Assembly (NCBI GenBank): GCA_022605955.1
Contig: JAKCOZ010000014.1
Span: forward strand, 11,786,001 to 11,850,000
Direction of reading: 5' to 3'
From: Rallus limicola
Taxonomy: Eukaryota > Chordata > Aves > Gruiformes > Rallidae
DNA length: 64,000 nucleotides
In this document: positions 26,850 to 36,058 of the stretch, one piece after another
How positions within the stretch are numbered: position 1 is the first letter of the stretch
Layout: the number at the start of each line of letters is the position of its first letter
Position numbers and translations under genes: made by a program
The notes under the pieces: model-generated
The model's input: the letters and a program-made list of their open reading frames with translations, nothing else
The model's database searches: none
What the model was told of the DNA's origin: nothing

Positions 26850-27179
26850 TGGGGGTGGCGGGTCTCCAGCCAAACCACTTTTCTTCTGCCCAGTAGACGT
26901 GGAACAGGGGATGGACAGCAAAGATTTGGGGGGCAGGGGGGCTGAGTAAACCGCCTCACAAACGCAATACGCTAGCAGGCTGAGCGCCGCTGCGCCTTTC
27001 CCGCAGACGGGCTCCCCATCAGGGGACTTGGGGGAAATAAAAAAAAAATTAAAAAAAAAAAAAAAAGGGAAAAAAAAATCCCTAATACTTTTACCTTTGG
27101 AAATTTGAAGGGTTTTTTTCGTGCTGTCGTTGCCAAGCCCCGAGCCCAGGATTTTGTTTTCTCTCCCAGCATGCGTTGA

Positions 27180-27229
27180 TGACATCACGAAGTGCCCCTT
27201 CTTTGTGTGTCAGTGATGTCACCAAGTGC
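27180..27229. promoter_or_regulatory. Pair of CRE/ATF-like sites within a 16-nt imperfect direct repeat
   Basis: TGACATCACGAAGTGC (27180-27195) and TGATGTCACCAAGTGC (27214-27229) agree at 13 of 16 positions and are 34 nt apart. Their first eight bases are exact reverse complements of each other. They resemble CRE/AP-1 family sites and lie about 0.9 kb upstream of the inferred start. Confidence 0.4.
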
Positions 27230-27355
27230 AGTGCGGGGGACAATGGAATCCTGAACTCCGGGCGAAGGCGAGTGGGAAGCGGCTGCTCCTGCTGCTGGTT
27301 CAGGGCTGAGCCGGGGGAGGGAAGGGAGGACACAGCTGCTGCTTTAGGGCTGAAA

Positions 27356-27543
27356 CAGGTGAGAGACGGGAAAACTGACGGGGGATCCCTTTTAGCATGC
27401 TGGGAGGGGTGGAGGGTGTCGGGCTGGGTTGTCGTCGTCCCCCCCCGTCGTCCCCCCCCCCCCCCTTCTTTTTTTCCTTATTGCTTTCCAACTGAGACAG
27501 GTGAGAAGTTGCTGCTGCTGCCGGAGGGACAAAGCAGGTGAGA
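27356..27543 (+). other. Three copies of CAGGTGAGA in the promoter domain
   Basis: CAGGTGAGA occurs at 27356-27364, 27498-27506 and 27535-27543. Each is a near-ideal splice donor (CAG|GTGAGA) and also contains an E-box (CAGGTG). They could be donors of alternative first exons, or ZEB/Snail-type binding sites. Confidence 0.5.
27439..27465. repeat. C8 and C14 runs
   Basis: C8 (27439-27446) and C14 (27452-27465) are separated by GTCGT. On the minus strand this gives G-runs able to form G-quadruplex structures. Confidence 0.9.
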
Positions 27544-28058
27544 AGCTTTGGGGTTGAAACAGTTGTAAGAATAGGAAGAAAGCAAACAGCCCCCCTCCAA
27601 GCCTAATAACCCTCCTCTCAGCCTTAAAAAAGCAGCCCCAGGAGCTTGCCCCCTCTCCCAGCCACCTGCCTCGACCACGTTCCTCTGGGGCTCTCACACA
27701 GAAGCGGACCTGGGGAGGGCGTTTATCCCTTCCCCCCTTGACACCCCTGCAGACTACTTTCTAGAGGGTCTCCATTAAAAACTCACGTCCCCCTCCGAGC
27801 TCCCCTTTCTTCGTTCCCCAGCACCCATGGGGGGTGGGGGGGGAGAGGACACCACACTGGGTACTGTGGCTGCCGGGATCCCCCCTCCAGCCCCGGAGCG
27901 GGGGCTCCGCCACCTGTGTGTGTGTGCGTGTCCCCCGGGCTCCGCTCCACGCGAGGCGGCAGCGGGTGGCGCCCCGGCCCCGCCGCCCCCCAGCCCCGCT
28001 CGGCGGTGGGGGAGGCAGCCAGGGAAGCCATTGCCTGTTTAATAGTTGCTGTTGCAGC

Positions 28059-28065
28059 ACTTCCG
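28059..28065 (-). promoter_or_regulatory. ETS/GABP-type site in the core promoter
   Basis: ACTTCCG (reverse complement CGGAAGT) matches the ETS consensus that often sits at transcription starts of housekeeping CpG-island genes. It lies just before the pyrimidine-rich start of the inferred first exon. Confidence 0.5.
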
Positions 28066-28142
28066 CTTCTCTCCCAGCGAGAGAGACACGAGTGGCCAGG
28101 CCCAGCCGCACCGAGGAGGAGCAGCCAGACACAAAGGGAGAG
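28066..28142 (+). other. UBE2E1: Probable non-coding first exon of UBE2E1 (5' UTR)
   Basis: A short stretch after the ETS-type element begins with a pyrimidine-rich CTTCTCTCC and runs to GGGAGAG|GTAGGG, a good donor at 28142/28143. It has no ATG. Splicing to the acceptor ending at 29508 would remove a 1366-nt intron and leave a 27-nt leader before the coding start. I infer the exon from the promoter motif, the donor and the downstream acceptor; the 5' end is approximate. The alternative is a start nearer the coding exon with a continuous leader. Confidence 0.5.
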
Positions 28143-29508
28143 GTAGGGGGACGGGGCACCCCCCACCGACCCTCCCCGCCGGTCTCGGGGGCAGGGGAGA
28201 GGGGCAGGGCCGGCCGCGGCCCGGCGATGGGGCGGGAGGCGACGGGGCAGGGGGATCGCGCCCGGGGCTGTCAGGTACCGCTGTATCTGTCCCCCCCCGG
28301 CCCCTCGCCGCCTGGCCCTGAGGGCCCGCGGCCGGGGGAGCTCGGCTGGGCCCCCCTGCCCCTGGCTCTTGCTCGGCGGAGGGGCGGCAACGGGGGCGGC
28401 CCGGCGGGGGCAGGGGAGCTCTCCGGGGGCTGGTGGCCGTGGGAGGGAGGCGGCCGGGTGCCGGCCCCCCGGCCCGCTGCTGCTTCGTCGCCGCTCGCTC
28501 CGGGCCCGCGGCTGCCCCACTCGCTCCCATCCTAACTCTCGGGGTGCCCCGCTCCGCCCCCCCCCCCCATCTCTCCCCACGGCTTCTCGTCCCTCTCGGG
28601 TCCGGACCTGCCCTCGGTAGCCCACCATGCTCGCCCTTCTCTCCTGTGTCCCCAAGGTGCTTGCATGAAACTGGGCTGCCCCCCCTCGGCACCCTCTGGC
28701 CTCCCTGGCCTCCTGGGGCCCTCTGCTCTCACCCCTTGTAGGCCCTGGCCCTTCTTTTGCTCTCCCCACCCTGCTGCACCCCCCCAGCACGGACCGTCTG
28801 TTCCCTTCCCCCTTTGCTGGTGTGCTCCTTGGTGCAGCGGGCCTCAATGGGTCCCTTCTGTGCACCTCACTCCCAGCTTAGCTGTTCCACTTCACCACCA
28901 TCTCTCTGCCCCCCTGCTCCCAACACCCGATCCAGCAGGCAGGGGTTATGCAGCAGGCAGGGTTTTCCCCACCACGGGTCACAGATCCTCTTTCAGGGTC
29001 TCTCTCCTGTTGCCAGGGATGCCCCACTTCCATTTTAGCGCTGTTGATGGTCACCCCCCCAGCCCCATCCCTTCCTGCCTCCCCCACGTGCCTCTCGGGA
29101 ACCCAAGGGACCGGAGCTGTTCCATTTTTATCTCATACACCCCTAGGCTGGGTAGTGGTGGGTGGTGATGGCTCTTCTTGTGTGTGCAGTTTGGGGGAGA
29201 TTAGAAGGAATTGCTTTGAGCTTCCCTGATCCTCGTGGTCGTCCTCATTCCAGTCTCTTCTTTCGTTTTGCACTTGCCTTCTGAGAGGAAGATTTAAAAG
29301 TCCCTTTCCCCTGCTTCTCAGTGTTACTAGTGCCGGGGAGGCTACCGCTGCCCCCGCTTCAACTGCAGGGTCTGAAGAGGAGAGGGAGACACAAGAACAC
29401 TTTAAAAGGAGCATGACCCAAACACAGAGCGAGATTGTCATCAGCCTTTCTCTGTGTGTGTTTGTGTTCACTGTTTGTTCCCCACGCCCCATGGTGTCTC
29501 CTCTCCAG
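28143..29508 (+). other. UBE2E1: Probable intron 1 of UBE2E1
   Basis: This interval lies between the inferred non-coding exon and the acceptor before the coding start. Its first 500 nt are still CpG-rich with GC boxes (for example GGGGCGGG at 28229-28236). The rest is C/T-rich and falls to low CpG density by about 28650. Apart from promoter-type sequence and a C12 run at 28557-28568 I see nothing in it. Confidence 0.45.
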
Positions 29509-29535
29509 GTTGGGGTGTGTGGTGGGGGGGTCGCT

Positions 29536-29687
29536 ATGTCGGATGACGATTCGAGGGCCAGCACCAGCTCCTCCTCATCTTCATCCTCCAACCAACAGAC
29601 AGAGAAAGAGACAAGCACACCTAAGAAGAAGGAAAGCAAAGTCAGCATGAGTAAAAACTCTAAGCTGCTATCTACCAGTGCCAAGAG
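29536..29687 (+). CDS. UBE2E1: UBE2E1 first coding exon (N-terminal tail, residues 1-51)
   Basis: This exon encodes the start of the E2 enzyme: an acidic MSDDD opening, a run of eight serines (residues 11-18), a Gln/Glu/Lys stretch and a basic patch PKKKESK (29-35), ending in STSAKR where the first helix of the UBC fold begins. The tail is a family-specific extension in front of the catalytic core; in UBE2E proteins it is reported to restrain chain building and to be ubiquitinated. The start has G at -3. The exon ends AAGAG|GTGAGG, a strong donor, leaving two bases of Arg51 to be completed by the next exon. A likely acceptor (CTCTCCAG, ending 29508) lies 27 nt before the ATG, so the exon probably starts at 29509. 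The reading frame is open upstream to an in-frame ATG at 29413. I recall human residue 27 as Asn, here Ser. The sequence directly shows an intact frame with no stops. Confidence 0.95.
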
Positions 29688-30049
29688 GTGAGGCTGCAGT
29701 CGGTTTTCTCCGATTCATTGCTTCTTCGCTTCCTCATTTATTTTGCTCCAATCCCCCACTGCTCCACTCTTGCTCCCATTCCTCATCTCCAGCTCTTATG
29801 CTCAGCCTTTCCACACGAAGCTGCCATTGTCTCACTTTTTTTCAGTGTCTGTGTGCATCCAGTGTCTGCCCAACTTCGCTGCTCTCTGGTCTCTTCCTGC
29901 TTCTTCCTCCATTCCATCCCAAATTATCTTCCTGTCTTTTCTTCCTCTGGGCTGTTATTGTGTCCTTCAATTATGTCTGCTGTCTCTTCCTTTTTCCTTA
30001 TTAGTATCAGTTATAGGGATGGTGTATGATGGGCATGTAGGACTTTAAT

Positions 30050-30165
30050 TCCTTCTCTGCTACTGGAAGCTCTGTGATCCTGAGTAAGGCATTGTGGTTC
30101 CACATCAGTTTTCCCTCTCTGTAGGTTGGGATTGATCTAGAGTGTTTGTGAAGAGTTTTGAGTTT
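30050..30165 (+). mobile_element. MIR-like SINE relic in UBE2E1 intron
   Basis: GAAGCTCTGTGATCCTGAGTA, then CATCAGTTTTCCCTCTCTGT and AGGTTGGGA, follows the MIR pattern GCTGTGTGACCTTGGGCAAG, CTCAGTTTCCTCATCTGTAA, AATGGGGA. TTTGTGAAGAGTTTTGAG further right fits the downstream part. Confidence 0.6.
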
Positions 30166-31350
30166 GCTCGTACTGGGGGAGTGCGCTCCTGTGCAAGTGG
30201 TGTTACATAGCCCCAAATCTATTTTTGTGTCTGCTCATCACGTACATTGAATTTTCTGTGTATGGATGGATGTTGACTAGAATACATGATCCACAGCAGA
30301 TCTGCTTGTGGACATTCTGCACAGAGTGGTTTGGGGTTTTTTTTGAGAATGAGATCATTTTTATTCCAGAATTACGTCTAGATGGAGGAGATATACCTGT
30401 ATAGAATAGTAATTCCACAACAGTTGTGTTCAGTTTTTTTCACCTGGACAGACTCTTGGAGCCACTCAGGGTTTTTTTGTTGGGGTCTTTTTTTTTATGT
30501 TGTTTGTTTGTGGGCTTTTTAAAAATAATTGTTGCCCTTTCTTATTTATTCTGTGTTTCACGTGAATTCAGTACCATCCTGTTTCAGGAAGCTAAGCTGA
30601 CAAATGGAAGTTTTCAAGCAAACTTGCTGTACTTCAGTAAAAATAATAAACCATCTCACTGCACAGCTTTGCCAAGCAGCACAGAGAGGTTGTATCTACA
30701 GGTGTCAGAAGTGACTGGGGTTTTATGCAAATGCCCTGTCGTTGCAACTAAGTTCTCCGTGGCTTTGTAGAATTTAGGCAGTTTGGTTATTCCAGATCTC
30801 CACTCTGCAGGTTTCCATGGCAAACAGACATAGATAGGGGCGAGCAGTGTTTACGTGTCGTGCCCTTAACCATTTAAAAAAGATTGTAAACTGCCTAATA
30901 TGAGAAGGCTGTTGTTCTCATGTATGACAAGTGGAAGAAAGGCAGAAGATGCTGGCTGAGTTTAAAGGAGAAAGGAGGCAGGCTGAGTGCTGGGTGGGGA
31001 AATCTGGAGGGGAAGCCTGAGTGACAGTAATGGGACTCCAGGGAAGGGGATGATAGCTGGTTGGGCGTTTTGTGGCAAAAGCTGTGTGAGCCCAGAATAG
31101 TCTGGGCAGGGAGGACAGGGTGTTGTCTAAACGCTGCGAAGAGAGGGAGCGTCTGGAGTCCTGAGGGAGGGCATGTGGGGATGTTGTGTGGCTCTTGAGG
31201 GTGAAGAGAAGGGAGAATTGAAAGTGTCAGGAATGCGCAGGAGCCTTGGAAATAGATATCCACCTTCCTGTAAGTGTCCTTGGGAATGGCGCAGTTGTTA
31301 GCTCCCTTGGAGCTGGTGTTTTCTTCTCAGGATGGTGATGGGAAGCTGGA

Positions 31351-31365
31351 GGGGGGGGGGGGGGG
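31351..31365 (+). repeat. G15 run
   Basis: An uninterrupted G15 is followed by AAGGA and G6. It lies 440 nt before the 51-nt exon, in the transcribed strand's sense orientation. Confidence 0.95.
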
Positions 31366-31804
31366 AAGGAGGGGGGAGCCCATTTGGCAGTGACCGTTTC
31401 TCTCAATCCAGCAAGACAAAATTCCTTTTCAGACTACAGTTTCCTCCCAGCATTCGGTGCATCGCATTAGCAGAGGTTTCCCCTCATTTACAGGCTGGCT
31501 GGCAGAGGAAAGCAGACAGTCTTTTCCACTGCCCCTGTGTGGCAGTTGGCATCACTATGGGAGCGTACAACAGTGCACCTGTCTGGGTTCGGGGCGCAGT
31601 GCCTGTCTGCTTTTCTGTCCATCTCTGCTACAGGGCGCCTGTCCTGCCTGGTGTGTTTGGACTGGTGGGAGGCTGCAGCTGAGAATGCCTCTCACCTCTA
31701 TAGGGCTGCAAACTCACAGTGACAGTGTGTCTGTAAGGTGTATGTGTTAACTGCTATCCCACACATTGACTTACCTTTGTTCCTTCTCCCTTTTATTGCC
31801 ACAG

Positions 31805-31855
31805 GATTCAGAAGGAACTGGCTGACATCACCTTAGATCCACCTCCCAACTGCAG
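31805..31855 (+). CDS. UBE2E1: UBE2E1 second coding exon, 51-nt symmetric (residues 51-68, start of UBC domain)
   Basis: The exon completes Arg51 and encodes IQKELADITLDPPPNC (52-67) plus two bases of the next codon, expected to be Ser. This is helix 1 and the following loop of the UBC fold, a surface that E2 enzymes use to contact E1 and RING E3s. The acceptor is strong: a pyrimidine tract from about 31774 to 31798, then GCCACAG. The donor is CAG|GTTGGT, weaker at +3 and +6 than the preceding one. Length is 17 codons and both junctions fall after the second codon base, so exclusion keeps the frame. From memory, a human isoform of 176 rather than 193 residues differs by exactly this amount. 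The exon is too short to stand out as an open reading frame and was placed by reading the splice sites and the family sequence. Confidence 0.95.
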
Positions 31856-34800
31856 GTTGGTGTCGATTCCTTCCCTGAGGAGGGTGGGGAAGGTGAGGGG
31901 GTGGCTGTGTGTGTTGTGGCTGTCCTCAGGGGCTCTGGACAAAGAAGAGGCATGGCTGTTTAGGTGGCCGACAGTACTTTTGTGAATGTTTGGATGATAT
32001 TAAATAGTTTGTGGAGGGGAAGGGGGTGTGTGCTTCAGAGATTGCATGTTTTGATACAAGTTTTTCTGTTTGTTCTGTTGTTTTGGTTTTGGTTTTGGGT
32101 TGGGGTTTTTTTAACAATTGCATTTTTGTCTGTTATACTGGATGTGTCTATGTTTCTGAAACTGGCCTATAAAGAAGAGTGTGAAAACTTTCTTTTTGTT
32201 TGTTTGTTTTTTCTGGTTTATAAATCTGATGCCTGACTGCACTAATCTTTTATATAAATACGAGTCCTGCCAAGAGAGCAGAGAATAGTAAAATGCTGTA
32301 ATTTTTTAAGCTCAAATAGGTCTGTTGTGAATAGTAATTTACAGTGGAAGAGAAGTGCAAATTCGTCACTCAGTGGGTGCCCCACAGGAGCACACGTGTT
32401 AGCCAATGAAATAACAAGCGGGGATACTTTTTTGCCCTTTATAAAGCAGCTTCTTTTTAAGTATGTTTTAGAACTTGTACTGTTTGTTTATGTTTTAGCC
32501 CTTGTATGGTACCTTTAAAACATCCAGCAGGTTGATTTGGCTCATGGCATGGTGGCCCAAGCCTCTTTGCATTGGCAGAGGAGGCAGTAGTGGTGTAGCA
32601 TCTTTGGTTCTGCTTGCTCATTCAAGAGGAAAGTTGTTTTTAGTCTGGTCTGTGTTCACTGTAGTTGCCAAAGCACATCTCTGTTCCTATCTTCTTGCTG
32701 AGGTGTGAGGCCTTTTGATGTTAGTAATGGCAGAAATCAGGAAAAGTTCTGTTTATTTAAGTTGGTCTTTTTAGTATTGAGCTGTCACCCGCAAATGCAC
32801 ATGGATCTTTTTATTGAAGCTTTTTGTCATTGATAGTTTGCAGGGGGGCATTACCACAAGAGCTCACCTGACAGGTCCAGAGTCGCTCTTTTGGTCCCAG
32901 TTCCAAGGATCATAATTAATGACGGGGAGAATGGGATGTACATGTGATTAGAGGTCTAGGCTGATACTAAGATTTTTGTGCTGTTTGGAAGATAACTGAT
33001 GAGGTCTGAAATCTTTAACTGTGACAGTATTGTTTTAGTGACAGTAATCACTACCTGAATATTGCAAGAGCTTCCTGCTTTTGGGCTGAAGATGTCTGTC
33101 CTGTCAGCATCCTGGCTCTGTGCCAAGATGAAATCCACATGCTTTCCTCTCCTCCTCCCACCATACCCTGATTTCCATGGGAAGGAAACCCAGAGGCACA
33201 GCTCAGAAAGGTGCTGTGTCTTGCTCTGTAGATAAGAGTTCGGATGATCAAGGTGCTGGGACTGCGGTCCGAACTTTGCAAAGCTACCAAAAAATTGTGA
33301 TAATACACGAGTATGTCAGATTGCAGGCTTCATCTGAAGGCTTGTGTAAATAATTTTAGAACCATAATTTGTCCTTGCTTCAACTGGCATCATTCACAGG
33401 TAAAGATGGGCTAGCAGCCTACCTGTCAAAATAGAATACGGTCGTGATTTTTAATTATTTTGTTTTTAAATATGTAAACCACTGAGAATAATGCACTTCA
33501 AGGACCACGTAGTAAGTTTGTGGTCTTTTAGCCTTTGTAGACACTTCTAATGGTAAAATTTATTTCCTAGAACAAGTAGTGATGATTAATCTCCACTCGT
33601 AATGCAATTACAAGTATTCTGTATTCCTTCCGACCTTCAAATGAGTGACAGTGAAGGCTGGCAACTCTTGCAAATAGTATGTGAAACTCATGTAGTTGTT
33701 ACTGTCTGTTAATATGTCAAGAGGTAGGAAAATGTGAATGGGTGGGGGTGTGTGTGTGTGACCAAAGGGGTTTTGGTATTGCTCATCTTGGGGTGAAGTC
33801 ATCCTATTTCAGTAAAGACAGTGCTGAGAGCAAAGGAGAATAGCTCTGCTTTATGGCTGTCGAGGTTCCGATTGCACAGTCAAGCCCTGGGAGTTTCCTT
33901 CTCTGGGAGCTGGTTTGTACAAGGGTAGGCAGGTGCTGATTACCACAAGAGGGAGACAAGTTTCAACTACCACAGTTACAGGGAAAGTTCACCTCTTGTG
34001 GAAGAAGAAACAGAAGTAGTGAATTTGTGAGCGTGAGGAGATTGAGTGAGAGACACTGTTTGCTGCGTGATGTTTCATGCTGCCAAAATTTGCTCTGGGG
34101 ATGCCTGCTAACAATGTCACTGTTTTGTGTGCTGTGAGGGAGGTATTAGATACATCCTTCCTTCGTGGCTTTGCTTATTCTCACCTTTCCTCTCACCTCC
34201 AGGCCCTCATGTTTCTGCTGCCTTTGTGTATCTGCACACTTTCTTTTGGGTGTCACTTGGAAAGGGGACAACAATCCTTTCCTTTTAGGTATCTCTTTCC
34301 TGCAAGACTAATCTCAAAATGTAGATATTAAGGGAGCTCTATGTGATCCCAGGTACTACCTGTTCTACTGTCAGCTGTAGGGGTGCCAAAGTCTCAAAAG
34401 ACACATTTGAAAATCTGCTCCTGAAACTGTATCCTGTGATATGTTGGAAATGTCATAATGTCATCTCTTTTTTTTCTTTTTTTTTTTTCTTTTTTTTCCC
34501 CCTCTGGACATTTGTTCTTACACTCCTCACCACCATCTTTGTATTTTTGTTCAGTGCCATGCCCAGTGTTTGATAGCAGTTCGTTGTTGTCCCTGTTTTA
34601 ATTTTTGGCCTTATTGCAAAGCGCTGTTGTTCTTCCAGTCTTATTACAGTAGTGGGAGTTCAAGATATCTAACGCATCCCAGAGCAGCTCTGCCTATTGA
34701 AAGATAAAGCTTTGCGTTGTACATGATTTTTAGTAAGAACTCTTGTATTTTTCTTCTAAAACACTACATAGAAGATTCAATTACAAATAATGAAAACTGT

Positions 34801-35929
34801 TTGATATTTCAAATAAAATGGCTTAAAATCAAAATTAGTTTCATTTTTATTTTCGTAGCTTGCAGTGACCATGCTTTCATGTGTGTAACCCACAGATCAT
34901 CTGTTTTAAAAAAAAAGAAAGGAAAGCAACACAACAAAACCCAAACCCTAAGCACACTCAACACTCTTTGATTGAGCAACTGTGTGGGTTTTACACATGG
35001 GGTAATACAAAGGGAAGTTTGTCCCAGAACTTCCTCTCCCCTCAGTAGTTTCCTTGCTTCTGGTTTTCCGTAGCTTGCCTGTGTTCCTCAGATGCTTACC
35101 TGCGCTCCTCTTTCAGTGCCTGTTTCATCATCTCTTTGTAGTCCCATTGCCCAGTTACTCATATAGAGGTGCAGAATATGTGCATGGAAGCACAGTCTGT
35201 GTTTAGCTTCCATCCAAAAAAATAGAGATTTTTAACTTGAAAACGTTTTCTAAAAAGATCTATTTAATACACTTTACAAATCTGTGGATTCCTGGTGGAG
35301 GCAATGATGGTCCTCACATGTGTAGCCACGCTAAACATATACTCCGCTGGGACTTCTGAGTGGTTCTTACCCTCTTTTGGTAGGCACAGGCGCTCTAGAG
35401 GTTTTTAGTTTTCTGTTGTGTGTCTGATTTCTGATACTAGTACTGAATTATGAAAGTTAAATGTGGCTTTCAAGTTCAAAAGGTGGTTAGTGGTTACTAT
35501 GAGTCTGAAAATAACTGCTTGGACCTGAAGTTATTCAGATCTTTTTTAAGAGGGTACCTGGTGGTTATCAGGAAATTATAACCCATGTTTTTGGACTCAA
35601 AGAAGCGACCCAGAAACTTTGGACTTCTGGTTTTCCCTATATCTTGATGGTAGAGGTGTATGTCATGCCTGTGTTTTGGGTCATGGCAGTCTGTGTCCGT
35701 GACAGCACATGTCTAAATGCAGTTCCATCTTGCTACATAAGCAGACCTGATCTTTGTAGATAACACGGGTATTGTGCCAAAGCTTTTCTTCTGTCACTGT
35801 AACAAAGTTTCCGAAGCTTTAACAGAAGTTAATTAAAGCTTTAAGTACTGTTTATTCACTTTATGTCATTTCTTTGACCTCTGTATTTAAGCAGATAGTA
35901 AATCTGCTAATTGCTGTGAGGGTATGAAA

Positions 35930-36058
35930 TAAATGTTTTTCACCATTTTAAGGATGGGGAGTTTGAGCACACAGAAACCAAGTGACTTGTCCAAGGTCAT
36001 GCAGCAAGCCTGTGGCAAAGTGGAGAAATGAATGTAAATCTCCTTTGTTTCAGGCTAA
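35930..36058 (+). mobile_element. MIR-like SINE relic in the large intron
   Basis: CACCATTTTAAGGATGGGGAG, CACACAGAAACCAAGTGACTT and GTCCAAGGTCATGCAGCAAG match the MIR core (CCATTTTACAGATGAGGAAA, CACAGAGAGGTTAAGTGACTT, GCCCAAGGTCACACAGC). This is the clearest SINE in the window. Confidence 0.8.

Larger units (their letters stand above)
26100..28650. promoter_or_regulatory. UBE2E1: CpG-island domain with the UBE2E1 promoter
   Basis: CpG dinucleotides are frequent here and rare in the flanks. Two dense cores are visible, about 26100-26860 and 27780-28640, separated by a less CpG-rich stretch with an A-rich tract (27035-27078) and C runs. The second core overlaps the inferred first exon and contains GC boxes and an ETS-type site, so it is the likely broad promoter of UBE2E1. 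Long open frames on both strands here are a by-product of GC-rich sequence with few stop codons. Confidence 0.85.
29688..31804 (+). other. UBE2E1: UBE2E1 intron between the two coding exons
   Basis: The intron starts GTGAGG and ends CCACAG. The first 300 nt are strongly C/T-rich. A MIR-like SINE relic lies at about 30050-30165, and a G15 run at 31351-31365 lies 440 nt before the 51-nt exon. No extra exon is visible. Confidence 0.9.

Noticed and set aside
27783..28865. 360-codon open frame on the minus strand, and several other 100-230 codon frames on both strands of the CpG island
   Set aside because: They are rich in Arg, Pro, Gly and Ala, overlap one another in all frames and show no domain. 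GC-rich promoter DNA has few stop codons, which explains them.
32995..33015. CTGATGAGGTCTGAAAT, containing both hammerhead core boxes
   Set aside because: Only five bases separate the boxes, too few for stem II, and I see no pairing flanks for stems I and III.
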